64,000 nucleotides of DNA from assembly GCA_902613175.1 (NCBI GenBank), contig CACMGJ010000008.1, forward strand, positions 1 to 64,000. Direction: 5' to 3'. Position numbers and translations under genes: made by a program. How positions within the stretch are numbered: the first letter of the stretch is position 1; every line of letters starts with the position of its first letter. Under the pieces are notes generated by a model, which saw only the letters and a list, made by a program, of their open reading frames with translations, made no database searches and was not told the origin of the DNA. Source of the DNA: Halieaceae bacterium (GTDB lineage: Bacteria > Pseudomonadota > Gammaproteobacteria > Pseudomonadales > Halieaceae). This document shows, in pieces, positions 34,204-43,796 of this stretch.

Positions 34204-36809
34204 TGATGCGAGAGGGCGCACCGAAAACCATTTATCGGAAGGACTATACAGAGCCTGATTTCCTAATAAGTCATGTGGAACTTGCCTTCGAGATTGCAGA
34301 GGGCAATACCCGAGTCACGAGCTCACTTCGCATCCAACGCAAGGGTTCACACGAGAGGGCTTTAGTCCTCGATGGCGAGGGTCTTGGATTGATTGGTGTT
34401 TCAGTTGATGGCGGTAAGCTCGACGAGGACGCCTTCAAATATGTCGGCGGGAAACTCACGATTGATGCCGTGCCCGATGAATTTGAATTTGGTGCTGTGG
34501 TTAATATCCAGCCAGAAACCAATACCTCACTCGAGGGGCTCTACCGCTCCCGCACCATATATTGCACCCAGTGCGAGGCAGAGGGCTATCGAAAGATCAC
34601 TTTCGGTCTTGATCGCCCGGACGTGTTATCAACCTACACCGTGACCCTGTCGGCGAATAATGATAGCTGTCCAGTCCTTCTGAGTAACGGTAACGAGGTA
34701 TCTCGACGAGACTTGGCTGATGGACGCCACCAGGTCGTTTGGCACGACCCTCATCCCAAGCCAAGTTATCTATTTGCCATTGTTGCCGGCGATCTTGAGT
34801 TCGTCTCTGACACCTTCACCACGCAATCAGGGAAAGTGGTAGACCTGCGCATTTGGGTTGAGGCCAAGGACACTGGCTACTGCGATCATGCAATGGATTC
34901 GCTGAAAGCATCCATGCGTTGGGATGAAGAGCGCTACGGACTTGAGTACGACCTAGACCTCTTCAATATTGTTGCCGTGGATGACTTCAACATGGGGGCG
35001 ATGGAGAACAAGAGTCTGAATATCTTCAATACCTCCTGTGTATTGGCGCACCCTGATATCACCACTGACCTTGGTTATCAGCGCGTTGAGTCGGTGGTCG
35101 CTCACGAGTATTTTCACAATTATTCCGGGAATCGCGTGACCTGCCGCGACTGGTTTCAGCTCAGTCTCAAGGAAGGCTTCACGGTATTCAGGGATGCAGA
35201 GTTCTCCGCTGACATGAATTCGCGAGGTGTGAAGCGCATTGAAGATGTCTCGTTCCTGCGAACACATCAGTTTGCCGAGGATTCGGGCCCTATGGCGCAT
35301 CCGGTCCGGCCCGATTCGTTTATCGAAATTTCCAACTTCTACACGATGACCGTGTACGAGAAGGGCGCCGAAGTTGTCAGGATGCTCAACACCTTATTGG
35401 GTGATGATGCGTTTTACGCGGGCGCCAAACTCTATTTCGATCGATTCGACGGCATGGCGGTGACCTGTGATGACTTTGTCGATGCCATGCAGGAAGCCTC
35501 GGGTAAGGACCTCAGTCAGTTCCGGCGGTGGTATGAGCAGGCTGGCACACCGGTGGTTTCGATTGAGAAAGCATTTGATGAGACCTCCGGCAGACTCGAT
35601 CTAACCTTCACACAGGTAAACCCACCGACGCCGGGTCAAGATGACAAGCCGCCACTGCATATTCCGTTGACGTTGGCGTTGATGGAGAGTGGTCAGCATG
35701 CGGACATGGGAAATGGCGCATCGTCTCGCGTGATGGAGTTAAAAGAGTCGACACAGACGTTCTCGTTTGAGGGTTTCAGTAGCGAACCCGTTATCTCAGC
35801 GTTGCGGGGATTTTCTGCGCCTGTTCGACTCCAAATGGAGCAATCCCAAGACGATTTAATTGCCTTGATGGGTGCTGATAACGATCCGTTTATAAAATGG
35901 GATGCGTCTCAGCGCTTGGCATATGCCGCAATCGACAGAGGCGCTCAAGCATTAGAGAGCGACTACGTAGACGCATTGAAGCAGGTACTGTCCAGCGATA
36001 TAGAAGATGCGATGAAGGCGCAGCTGCTCAGCCTGCCGACAGAGGCCTCGTTGGCCGATAGGGCTGCGCAAACAGGCCTCGTCAACGTGCATGAAATCCA
36101 CGACGCCAAAATCAATATGGCTGCTGCCGTAGGACACGCGTTATCGAACGAGCTGGAAGTTATTGTAATGTCGAGTCTGGCTGTGACTGACGCCTACCAA
36201 CCAAGTGCTCAGCAAATTGGGCGACGTTCACTGTTACATACTGCATTGTCCTTGTTGGTCGAAAGCGATCCCGAGTGGTTGTTAACGACGAGAAACATGT
36301 ACTACGCGGCGACCAACTTGTCTGATCGCCTGTGCGCTGCGCGTTTGGTCGTTCATCAAGGCGACGATGTGCATCGAGCCGAAGTGCTGGAGCACTTCTT
36401 CAATCGATGGCAGTCCGAGAACCTCGTCGTCAATCAGTGGTTTGTGATGCAGGCGACACGCCCCTCGGCTGATTGTGTTTCGGATGTGACGGCGCTGACA
36501 CATCATGCGGCGTTTGACTGGCGTAATCCGAATAAGGTGCGCTCCCTCATCAGCGCTTTCGCTGGTGCAAATCCCACTGCGTTCCATACGTTGGATGGCG
36601 GAGGTTACCGGCTCCTAGGGGATGCTGTGCGTCGTCTTCAGTCGGATAACCCGCAAATTGCGGCGCGCATGCTTGCGCCTATGACACGCTGGCGTCGATA
36701 CGATCACGGGCAGGCTGTTATGCGTGGCGAACTGGAGTCTATTGCGGCTATAGATGGGCTGTCGCAGGATGTTTACGAGGTGGTTAACCGATCACTAAGC
36801 GGCAGTTAA
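34203..36809 (+). CDS. pepN: Aminopeptidase N
   Basis: 868 residues, the usual length for gammaproteobacterial PepN (M1 family). It removes N-terminal residues from peptides in the cytoplasm. Motifs: substrate loop GAMENKSLNIF, zinc site VVAHEYFHNYSGNR followed by LKEGFTVFRDAEFS (HExxH-x18-E), and the proton-donor Tyr in NFYTMTVYEKGAEV. The C-terminal helical domain is complete. The start is ATG 34203 or 34206, overlapping the DUF2797 stop. Confidence 0.95.
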   Translation: MMREGAPKTIYRKDYTEPDFLISHVELAFEIAEGNTRVTSSLRIQRKGSHERALVLDGEGLGLIGVSVDGGKLDEDAFKYVGGKLTIDAVPDEFEFGAVVNIQPETNTSLEGLYRSRTIYCTQCEAEGYRKITFGLDRPDVLSTYTVTLSANNDSCPVLLSNGNEVSRRDLADGRHQVVWHDPHPKPSYLFAIVAGDLEFVSDTFTTQSGKVVDLRIWVEAKDTGYCDHAMDSLKASMRWDEERYGLEYDLDLFNIVAVDDFNMGAMENKSLNIFNTSCVLAHPDITTDLGYQRVESVVAHEYFHNYSGNRVTCRDWFQLSLKEGFTVFRDAEFSADMNSRGVKRIEDVSFLRTHQFAEDSGPMAHPVRPDSFIEISNFYTMTVYEKGAEVVRMLNTLLGDDAFYAGAKLYFDRFDGMAVTCDDFVDAMQEASGKDLSQFRRWYEQAGTPVVSIEKAFDETSGRLDLTFTQVNPPTPGQDDKPPLHIPLTLALMESGQHADMGNGASSRVMELKESTQTFSFEGFSSEPVISALRGFSAPVRLQMEQSQDDLIALMGADNDPFIKWDASQRLAYAAIDRGAQALESDYVDALKQVLSSDIEDAMKAQLLSLPTEASLADRAAQTGLVNVHEIHDAKINMAAAVGHALSNELEVIVMSSLAVTDAYQPSAQQIGRRSLLHTALSLLVESDPEWLLTTRNMYYAATNLSDRLCAARLVVHQGDDVHRAEVLEHFFNRWQSENLVVNQWFVMQATRPSADCVSDVTALTHHAAFDWRNPNKVRSLISAFAGANPTAFHTLDGGGYRLLGDAVRRLQSDNPQIAARMLAPMTRWRRYDHGQAVMRGELESIAAIDGLSQDVYEVVNRSLSGS

Positions 36810-36884
36810 AGCGTTTCGGGTAAATCCTATGTCTAGCTCAGCGCGAAGCTGTTCTCGGCGAGTCCGAAATCAGTTCAGATCGTT

Positions 36885-38531
36885 TCACGCGGTTGGATAG
36901 AGTGATCGGTAATCGGTCTGTTCGGTAGCCCCTCGCTTGGGTTCGTCTCGGACCGCTCGATAGAGCGCCGCACCGCGAGTCCAGGCTTCATCCGTCTGAC
37001 TGTAGATGGATGTTTCCAGGGTGCTGACCTCGCCTGCTAACGACGAGCGACAGACCCCTTTGAGTTGATCCAGAGTTCTCACAGGCTGCTGGTAGTGGAG
37101 CGTTGCCCAGCGCAATAAAAGCTGTCGCGTTGCTGGAGCGTCATTCTGGCTCGTGCTCGCTTTCATGGCTGTCAGAAGGGATCGCAAGGTTTCCTCAGTA
37201 TTGTCGACCAAGACATCACTGACTGCTCGATTGCGCGAGCGCCACAGCATGTAGGCAAATACCAATGCCAAAAGCCACCCGAGACCGGCCACCGCATTGA
37301 GCCAAATCGGTGCCGCTGTCGTTTGTGGCTCTGCTGAGTCAGTGATGGGTTGAACCGGACTTTGTACGACCGGGCTGCCCACCGAAACAGTTGTCGAGGG
37401 CAGTACCGCAAACTGTAGGGAGTCGGTCTCAGTATTCCACCACGGGACCCTCACCTCGGGTAAAGTCCATGAGCCACTGCCGCTCGCTACCAGAGCCTCA
37501 CTGCGCGTTCGTTGACCCAGAAAGCCCTGCGTACGTTCGATCTGGTCACTGGATTCCTGGTCTGGATAAACCCGAATCCCGGTTATCTTTCTGCTATCCG
37601 ACATGCTTGTAATCGACGGTAATTGGCTGCTCAGCAACCCCTCCGCGGCCAGTGTCAGCGTGCGGGTAGTGGAATCGCCAATTTCCATTGACTCGGGCGG
37701 CGTTGACCATGACTGTCCAAGCTCAAGTGAGGTGGCTGGAAGCCAGACGTCGCCAGGAAAATCCTCAGGGACCGGCTTCACATTAATGGTAAGGGCGTCC
37801 TCGGAAAGCCTAAATCGTTTGCCCAGGCGTGCACCCAAAAGCGATCGACCCGGCAATACCTCGCGCGCCGTGAGCGACAATGAAGGTATCTCGAGAATCC
37901 CTCGCTGCTGCGGGTAGATGGCGTATCGGAGTTGGGTCACACGCCACAAACGGCCATTGATTTGGCGTTGGAAATTCCGGCGAGTTAGTTCTTCGACAAT
38001 AGCGCCCGTGAGTTCGAGCTGAGTGACCTCGGCACCATCAAGATTGATCGCCTGCTCAATCGTGACGGTGAGAATCATCTGCTCCTGAATGTAGACATTG
38101 CGCTTGTCGATCTCGATAGAGAACCGAACCGAATCATCGCCGCCAGCACTGACGGTTTGCGGGTTCACTGTAATCGCAATGGGCGTTGTTCGATTTCCGC
38201 CCGTGCTGAGCGAGGGGATGGAGAGAATGCCGTCGCGTAGAGGCAGGAGGTCCAAGGAGAGGGTGCGCGTGGTCGAGCGCGCCCCGTTGATGAACGAGGT
38301 ATTGGTTGAGCTACTGCTGCTGAGGATTTCCCAGTCAAATTGAAGCGCGGCGAGATCGAGTTGGTCGAGTCGCTCGCTGGCGTCACCGATAATGGTTAGC
38401 CGGAGTGATTCCCCCATGCCAATGGTCTCGCGATCAACATCAGAGCGTATTTCCGCCAACGTGACGGTGGAAAAGACCATCAAGCTCAGCCATGTTAAGA
38501 CTCGCATAAGGCTACCAGCGAACGTCTTCAT
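36885..38531 (-). CDS. batD: BatD-like membrane protein
   Basis: 548 residues from ATG 38531 (GGAGAAG upstream), which overlaps the end of the preceding gene. Signal peptide about 1-25 (ends VTLA-EIRSDVDRETIGMGESLRL, the typical BatD start). Several beta-sandwich repeats follow, with SIEIDKRNVYIQEQMILTVTIEQ, then one membrane helix (WLNAVAGLGWLLALVFAYMLWR) and a cytoplasmic helical tail. Last gene of the Bat operon. It is thought to be an envelope component of the aerotolerance complex in Bacteroides, and its role here is inferred. Confidence 0.85.
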   Translation of the reverse strand: MKTFAGSLMRVLTWLSLMVFSTVTLAEIRSDVDRETIGMGESLRLTIIGDASERLDQLDLAALQFDWEILSSSSSTNTSFINGARSTTRTLSLDLLPLRDGILSIPSLSTGGNRTTPIAITVNPQTVSAGGDDSVRFSIEIDKRNVYIQEQMILTVTIEQAINLDGAEVTQLELTGAIVEELTRRNFQRQINGRLWRVTQLRYAIYPQQRGILEIPSLSLTAREVLPGRSLLGARLGKRFRLSEDALTINVKPVPEDFPGDVWLPATSLELGQSWSTPPESMEIGDSTTRTLTLAAEGLLSSQLPSITSMSDSRKITGIRVYPDQESSDQIERTQGFLGQRTRSEALVASGSGSWTLPEVRVPWWNTETDSLQFAVLPSTTVSVGSPVVQSPVQPITDSAEPQTTAAPIWLNAVAGLGWLLALVFAYMLWRSRNRAVSDVLVDNTEETLRSLLTAMKASTSQNDAPATRQLLLRWATLHYQQPVRTLDQLKGVCRSSLAGEVSTLETSIYSQTDEAWTRGAALYRAVRDEPKRGATEQTDYRSLYPTA

Positions 38532-40272
38532 CGGGTTCTTCTCCGTTTCGTAGGCGTTGAATCGTTTGATATCTGAATTTGCGGCGCAGAAGGCCACCCG
38601 GATCGTCTGGAACACGCCGCAACCATTGTTCGAGGGCCTGTTGCTCCTCGAGTGCCTCGTTGAAGCGTGCCAACTGTTCCTCTGTTGCTTGCTCTAACTC
38701 AGACGGGTTCATGTCCTCGCTCATCTCACCATCAGCGGCTGGTTGGGATTCCTGGTCGCTGGGCTGTTGGTCTGAAGGATCCGAGCTTCCTTCCTGGGAT
38801 TCACTGCTACTGTCCTGCTCCTGTTGAGACGAATCGCTTTCAGAGTCCTGTGATTCACCTTCTTGATCTGATTGGTCGCTGTCGCTGTCCTGATCGTTAC
38901 CCTGCTGTTCCTGCTGTTGCTGTTCCAGTAAAGACTTCACCAGCTCTCGGTTGTCGATGGCGTCTTGCTGGTCAGGTTCTACCTCAAGGGACTTGCTATA
39001 ACTATCGATGGCGCCCTGAAAATCACCCGAGAGCGCGAGCGCGTTGCCGCGGTTGTAGAGGGCATCGGCTGAATCAAGCTTACCGAACTCTGCCGATGAT
39101 GAGCGGAAATCACCCGCTTCGTAGTGGGCTGTGCCTAGCCAGTCGGGTGCTTCAAAGAGTGTTGCGGCACGCGCCGCATCGCCTTCGAGGAGTGCCTTTG
39201 CTCCCTTCTGGTCAGGTGTGGACCAGAAGTTTTCCAGTGTGTTGGCGTGACTGGGCGCGGCATCGGTCATCAGGACCGTGACTAGGAGAGCGCTGAGTGC
39301 ACCGCGTCGGAACAAGGGAAGCATGAGCAGCGCGGCTGCGATGGCGAGCCAGTAGCCGAGATCGATCCACGTATCGGTTTTGCGTTCCAGCGAATCATCA
39401 CTGGTAATGCTTGATTGAGCTCCCGACAGTAGCGATTGAATATCACTGTTATCAACCGATACATCGGTGCGCTTGGCCCCCAGTGCTGTAGCAATTCGTT
39501 GAATGTCCTGTCGATCTACGGCCGGTATGACGATTTGGTCGTTGTCGTCCCTCAGAAAACCGCCATCGGGCAGCGGAATCGGGGCGCCGGTGTCGGTTCC
39601 CATGACCAAAATACCCAAATCGGCCCCTACTGAGCCCAATAAACCCTCGACACGGGAAGTATCGAATTTGGGTAAACCGTCGGTAATCAGGAGCAGACTG
39701 CCATTGGTCAGACCTGAGGTTTCCAATAATCCTAAGGCGAGTGCTATGGCCTCAGTGGCATTAGAGCCTTGTAACGGCATGATGTCGGGTGCAAGGGCAC
39801 TCAGTAGGTTCTCAATGGTGCGGGTATCGTCGGTCAGTGGTGTGACCACGTGTGCATCGCCGGCAAACACCACCATGCCCGTGACGCCCTCAGTACGTGC
39901 ATCCAAAATATCCATCACTTTCTGTCGCGCTCGACGGATGCGACTTGGCTGCGTATCGGTCGCCCACATTGATCGACTGAGATCCAGCACAATGACCAGC
40001 GCATCCGACTTCTCAAATACGGGTAGTTCTGCCCGTTCCAGCGAGGGGCCCGAGGCGCCGATTAACAGGAGGGGGAGGGTCAGCCACCACAATTGCCGCA
40101 GGCGACTACTACCGCCACCTTCGCTCGTAATGAGGTGTGGTAGCAAGTTAGGGTCGATCGCTTTTGCCCAGTCACCCCCCTGGACTTGCTTGCGCCACGC
40201 AAGCAGTAACAGTGGAATGATCACTGGTAGCAGCCACAATAGTTCGGGGCGAATGAAATGCAGATCCATCAT
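38512..40272 (-). CDS. BatB/BatC fusion: VWA plus TPR protein
   Basis: 586 residues from ATG 40272, which overlaps the batA stop by four bases. Two N-terminal helices flank the first segment, then a VWA domain (about 90-285) with an intact MIDAS DLSRS (VIVLDLSRSMWATD) and a conserved Thr (TPLTDDTRT). After a helix (ALLMLPLFRRGALSALLV) come TPR-like repeats (ADALYNRGNALALSGDFQGAIDSYSKSLEVEP). A long Gln/Ser/Asp/Glu low-complexity stretch follows, then a charged end. It combines the roles separate in BatB and BatC of Bacteroides. The VWA probably binds partner proteins with magnesium. Confidence 0.88.
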   Translation of the reverse strand: MMDLHFIRPELLWLLPVIIPLLLLAWRKQVQGGDWAKAIDPNLLPHLITSEGGGSSRLRQLWWLTLPLLLIGASGPSLERAELPVFEKSDALVIVLDLSRSMWATDTQPSRIRRARQKVMDILDARTEGVTGMVVFAGDAHVVTPLTDDTRTIENLLSALAPDIMPLQGSNATEAIALALGLLETSGLTNGSLLLITDGLPKFDTSRVEGLLGSVGADLGILVMGTDTGAPIPLPDGGFLRDDNDQIVIPAVDRQDIQRIATALGAKRTDVSVDNSDIQSLLSGAQSSITSDDSLERKTDTWIDLGYWLAIAAALLMLPLFRRGALSALLVTVLMTDAAPSHANTLENFWSTPDQKGAKALLEGDAARAATLFEAPDWLGTAHYEAGDFRSSSAEFGKLDSADALYNRGNALALSGDFQGAIDSYSKSLEVEPDQQDAIDNRELVKSLLEQQQQEQQGNDQDSDSDQSDQEGESQDSESDSSQQEQDSSSESQEGSSDPSDQQPSDQESQPAADGEMSEDMNPSELEQATEEQLARFNEALEEQQALEQWLRRVPDDPGGLLRRKFRYQTIQRLRNGEEPDEDVRW

Positions 40273-41261
40273 GCATTCACCGCCTGACGAGATCTGGATA
40301 AGCCCGGAATGAGTCCACCCGTGAGCAGTACAAGGCTGCCAATGACGAGAGCACCCAGCATGGCCCAATACCCCAGAGACCGACGAGGCCTGAACGTGCT
40401 GGCGTCCTGTTCAACGGGCTCCAGCTGATCAATGATGCCGTAAATGGCCTGTAGCTCCCGTGGATCGCGAGCACGGAAGTACTCGCCGCCCGTCGCCTTA
40501 GCGATGGCGCGGAGTAAAGCTTCATCGACTTCACCACCGCGGGCGCTGGCGGTTCCTAAGTTACGGCTAATGCCGATGGTGTACACCTTGACGTTTTGTT
40601 GCGCTGCCAGCGCCGCAGCCTCCATGGGATCGACGCTACTTGCAGTGTCCTGACCGTCGGTCAGTAGAATCAGCACGCGTGAGGCGGCGGGTCGATCCCG
40701 AAGTCGCTTGATGGCAAGACCCAGAGAATCACCGATAGCCGTGTCTTCACCCGCAAAGCCCAGCTGAGCCTCGCGGATAAACTGTGTCACGGTTGTAGTA
40801 TCAAAGGTGAGCGGTGCCTGAACGTAGGCTTTGGAGCCAAACAGGATGAGTCCTACGCGATCACCCACGCGGCGCTCGGTGAAGTCCGACGCTATTGCTT
40901 TAACCGCCTCAACACGAGAAATCGTGCGGTTGCCTACCTGCATGTCACGTATTTGCATGCTGCCCGATAAATCGAGACTGAGCATCAAATCCCGACCTGT
41001 GTTGGGTAGTTCGATGGGCTCACCTACCCACTGCGGGCGTGCAATGGCCACTACGACCAGCACCCAGGCGAAAAACAGGCCTAACACACGTACGAAGCTC
41101 ACGCTTGAGGCAAGCCGTCCCTGACTTTCGAGCCGCTGCCAGCGCGCACTAAAGGGCGCTCGAATGGCGGCGCCTAGTGACTCGGAGGCCGGTGGTAACA
41201 GGCGCACCAATAGGGGCACCGCAATCAGCGCGAAGGCCCAGGGCCATAGAAAATCAAGCAC
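40269..41261 (-). CDS. batA: BatA-like VWA membrane protein
   Basis: 330 residues: helix at the N-terminus (FLWPWAFALIAVPLLVRLLP), second helix near 60-80, VWA domain with MIDAS DLSGS (LMLSLDLSGSMQIRD) and DGQDTASS, and a C-terminal helix (YWAMLGALVIGSLVLLTGG). It is a peripheral or membrane-anchored partner of the MoxR ATPase in this operon. It overlaps its neighbours at both ends (8 bp and 4 bp), showing tight coupling. Confidence 0.9.
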   Translation of the reverse strand: MLDFLWPWAFALIAVPLLVRLLPPASESLGAAIRAPFSARWQRLESQGRLASSVSFVRVLGLFFAWVLVVVAIARPQWVGEPIELPNTGRDLMLSLDLSGSMQIRDMQVGNRTISRVEAVKAIASDFTERRVGDRVGLILFGSKAYVQAPLTFDTTTVTQFIREAQLGFAGEDTAIGDSLGLAIKRLRDRPAASRVLILLTDGQDTASSVDPMEAAALAAQQNVKVYTIGISRNLGTASARGGEVDEALLRAIAKATGGEYFRARDPRELQAIYGIIDQLEPVEQDASTFRPRRSLGYWAMLGALVIGSLVLLTGGLIPGLSRSRQAVNA

Positions 41262-41709
41262 GTGGCACCTCGTGATGTTTCACCCAGAGCGCGGCATCGC
41301 GCCAATCCAGCGCACTGAGCGATTCAGGGTTGGGTGCATGCGCCCGCGATAGGACATCTAAGGCGTCACTGCTCAGCTTGGAGCAGGAGTCGCGAAGGAA
41401 ATTCGGCCAGGATTCGTCGGATAAGCTCGCTACCGATGTCGCTTCGTACGCGTTAAGCGCAGTGGCCTTCAGTGCGCCGCTTAGGGCGTGCACATCGGAG
41501 TTCGCCTCCTGCAGTTCAGACAGCCACTTTAGCGCTTCGCGCCGGTAGGTGTTTCGCTGATAGCGCTTTAGCCACTGAAAGCACAGGAAGCCCAAGGCGA
41601 TAACTAGGAGACCCATCACCACCCACCAAACCGGCGCGAGCGGCCAGAACCCAATGGGGTCTGGTGTTCGCAAAGGGGCCAGTTGCTGTATGAGGTCTTC
41701 GGGATTCAT
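41254..41709 (-). CDS. DUF4381 membrane protein of the Bat operon
   Basis: 151 residues: PFIW-like start (PIGFWPLAPVWWVVMGLLVIALGFLCFQWL, one membrane helix), then a helical cytoplasmic domain with LRDSC and a C-terminal WRDAALWVKHH. It is the DUF4381 component that regularly lies between DUF58 and BatA genes. It overlaps the DUF58 gene by four bases. Function unknown; probably an adaptor of the MoxR/VWA complex. Confidence 0.85.
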   Translation of the reverse strand: MNPEDLIQQLAPLRTPDPIGFWPLAPVWWVVMGLLVIALGFLCFQWLKRYQRNTYRREALKWLSELQEANSDVHALSGALKATALNAYEATSVASLSDESWPNFLRDSCSKLSSDALDVLSRAHAPNPESLSALDWRDAALWVKHHEVPRA

Positions 41710-42635
41710 CGCTTGGGGAAAACCTGCTGCAACATTTCGTTGGGGTTCTCGTCGGTATCGACGGTAACCAGCGGTACTTGGTAGCGGCGGAGGTAGTCGA
41801 TCACGTCTTGTTGGGAGCGCTCAAAATCTACCTGGTATCGCTGACGGATCGCCTGTTGCGAGGTATCCATTTTAATCTGGCGACTCCCATCCGAAATCGC
41901 GTAGCGTCCAGCCGGTGGCAGGGTTGCATCGAGGGGGTCAGTTACCTTGAAGCCTACGACCTGGCAGTGCCCCACAATATCGCGCAATGTTTTTTCAACA
42001 TTTGGCTCGGACAGGAAACCGCTGAAATCACTGATTAGCATCAGTCGGGCGCCGGGTCGCGACAGATTTTTTAACTGATTCAGAGCGGTAGACCACGAGA
42101 TGGCGGGATTCTGGTGGTTAGCCGCAGCATCGGGGGAGGGCGCAGACTCCATTAGGCGGAGCAGTCGCAGGACCGAACGCTTTGAGCGCTGCGGTTTAAT
42201 TTCGAAAATGCCGGCATCGGTCATGGCAATGCCACCGACGCGCTCACCCGCCTCCAAGCCGGCCCAAGCAAGCACGGATGCTAAGTGCGACGCGAGAACG
42301 GATTTAAAACAGTTCTTTGAGCCAAACCACATGGGGGATCTGAGATCGACCATCAACACGATGGGTTGCTCACGATCTTCCTGAAACAGTTTGGTGTGAG
42401 GGTCGCCAGATCGGGCAGTCACTCGCCAATCGATGGTTCGAATATCGTCCCCGGGTGCGTATAGCCGTACTTCCTCAAAATCGACGCCTCTGCCTCGCTG
42501 GCGAATACGCCTGCGGCCGGCGAGGAGTGCCAGTGCCTTCGACTGAGCGTTTATATTAATCATCCGGGCCACATGGCGCCCCTCGATTAACCGCTCAGCC
42601 AATACTTGGTGGCCTTTTGGCAGAAAGTCCGTCAT
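41706..42635 (-). CDS. DUF58 (VWA-like) protein
   Basis: 309 residues of the DUF58 family: GRRRIRQRGRGVDFEEVRLYAPGDDIRTIDWRVTARSGDPHTKLF is the family hallmark. A degenerate VWA fold follows with VLMVDLRSPMWFG and LMLISDFSGFL. Cytoplasmic. It always accompanies MoxR ATPases and is thought to be part of a chaperone-like complex. Nine bases downstream of the moxR stop. Confidence 0.9.
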   Translation of the reverse strand: MTDFLPKGHQVLAERLIEGRHVARMININAQSKALALLAGRRRIRQRGRGVDFEEVRLYAPGDDIRTIDWRVTARSGDPHTKLFQEDREQPIVLMVDLRSPMWFGSKNCFKSVLASHLASVLAWAGLEAGERVGGIAMTDAGIFEIKPQRSKRSVLRLLRLMESAPSPDAAANHQNPAISWSTALNQLKNLSRPGARLMLISDFSGFLSEPNVEKTLRDIVGHCQVVGFKVTDPLDATLPPAGRYAISDGSRQIKMDTSQQAIRQRYQVDFERSQQDVIDYLRRYQVPLVTVDTDENPNEMLQQVFPKR

Positions 42636-42644
42636 CCGGCAGTT

Positions 42645-43601
42645 TTAGGCGACAGGAACGAGGTCGAGCAACTTATCAATGACGTCATCAGTCGTTACAC
42701 CGGCTATTTCACCGTCATAGCTGACAACGAGTCGATGACGTAACACGTCGTATGCCATGGCTTTCACATCGTCAGGGCTGACAAAGTCTTTGCCAAGCAA
42801 CCATGCATGCGCCCTCGCACAGCGATCAAGACCAATTGTTGCTCGCGGTGATGCACCGTACTCAATCCAGCTAGCCAGCTCCTCGCTGTAAGCCGCGGGC
42901 TGGCGTGTCGCCATAATCAGTTGAACGATGTACTCCTCGACCGCATCGGACATGTGAAGCTTAAGCACCTCTTCACGCGCGGCGAAAATGACAGCCTCGG
43001 AAACTTCGGGTTGGTCCAATTGCTCTCCGATGGAGGCTTCGCGCCTAGCCAATTTGAGAATGTCGCGCTCTGCTGCCGAGTCAGGGTAATCCACCTTCAC
43101 GTGCATCAGGAAACGATCGAGCTGTGCCTCGGGAAGAGGGTAGGTGCCTTCTTGCTCGATGGGGTTTTGCGTGGCCATCACCAGGAACAGCGCCGGGAGC
43201 GGATAGGTTGTCCCACCTACACTGACCTGACGCTCTGCCATGGCTTCCAGCAACGCCGACTGAACTTTCGCAGGTGCGCGGTTGATTTCATCGGCCAGAA
43301 TCAGATTGTGAAAAATAGGACCTGCCTGAAATTCGAATGTGCCTAATTGAGGTCGGAAAACATCAGTACCGGTGATATCGCCGGGCAGCAGATCAGGGGT
43401 GAACTGAACTCTGTGAAAATCACCCTCAACCCCTTCAGCCGTCATTTTGATGGCGCGCGTTTTAGCGAGACCCGGGGCACCCTCAACCAGGAGATGACCA
43501 TCGGCAAGAATGGCAACGAGGAGTTTTTTAACGAGATCAGCCTGGCCAATAATTTGCTGACTCAGCCAGGTTTCAAGACCGGCGATTGCAGTTTGGTTCA
43601 T
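42645..43601 (-). CDS. moxR: MoxR-family AAA+ ATPase
   Basis: 318 residues, AAA+ domain with Walker A VEGAPGLAKTRA (GxxGxxKT), Walker B ILADEINRAP, sensor-1 MATQNPIEQEGTYPLPEAQLDRF and a C-terminal helical lid (YGASPRATIGLDRCARAHA, with the sensor-2 Arg). First gene of the six-gene operon moxR-DUF58-DUF4381-batA-batBC-batD. It probably remodels or matures envelope or metal-binding proteins using the VWA proteins as partners (family knowledge). Confidence 0.93.
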   Translation of the reverse strand: MNQTAIAGLETWLSQQIIGQADLVKKLLVAILADGHLLVEGAPGLAKTRAIKMTAEGVEGDFHRVQFTPDLLPGDITGTDVFRPQLGTFEFQAGPIFHNLILADEINRAPAKVQSALLEAMAERQVSVGGTTYPLPALFLVMATQNPIEQEGTYPLPEAQLDRFLMHVKVDYPDSAAERDILKLARREASIGEQLDQPEVSEAVIFAAREEVLKLHMSDAVEEYIVQLIMATRQPAAYSEELASWIEYGASPRATIGLDRCARAHAWLLGKDFVSPDDVKAMAYDVLRHRLVVSYDGEIAGVTTDDVIDKLLDLVPVA

Positions 43602-43796
43602 GAATCAATTACCTACAGCGATGTCACCCAATGACATGGGGTTTTGTTGAGACAAACTCAAGCGTTCTAAGTTTCAATCAACAGCGAATTTCAAAGATTA
43701 TCGGTTAAATTCGTTGGTCACGTCGACAAAGATCAGTTTGAGTTTTTTTTAGCGTCTGCGATGGCCCGTGCAAACGCCTCGCGGCGCAACATCACG

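Noticed and set aside
38512-40272. Acidic Gln/Ser stretch as assembly error
   Set aside because: The reading frame is open throughout and the TPR-plus-low-complexity layout is known in BatC-like proteins.
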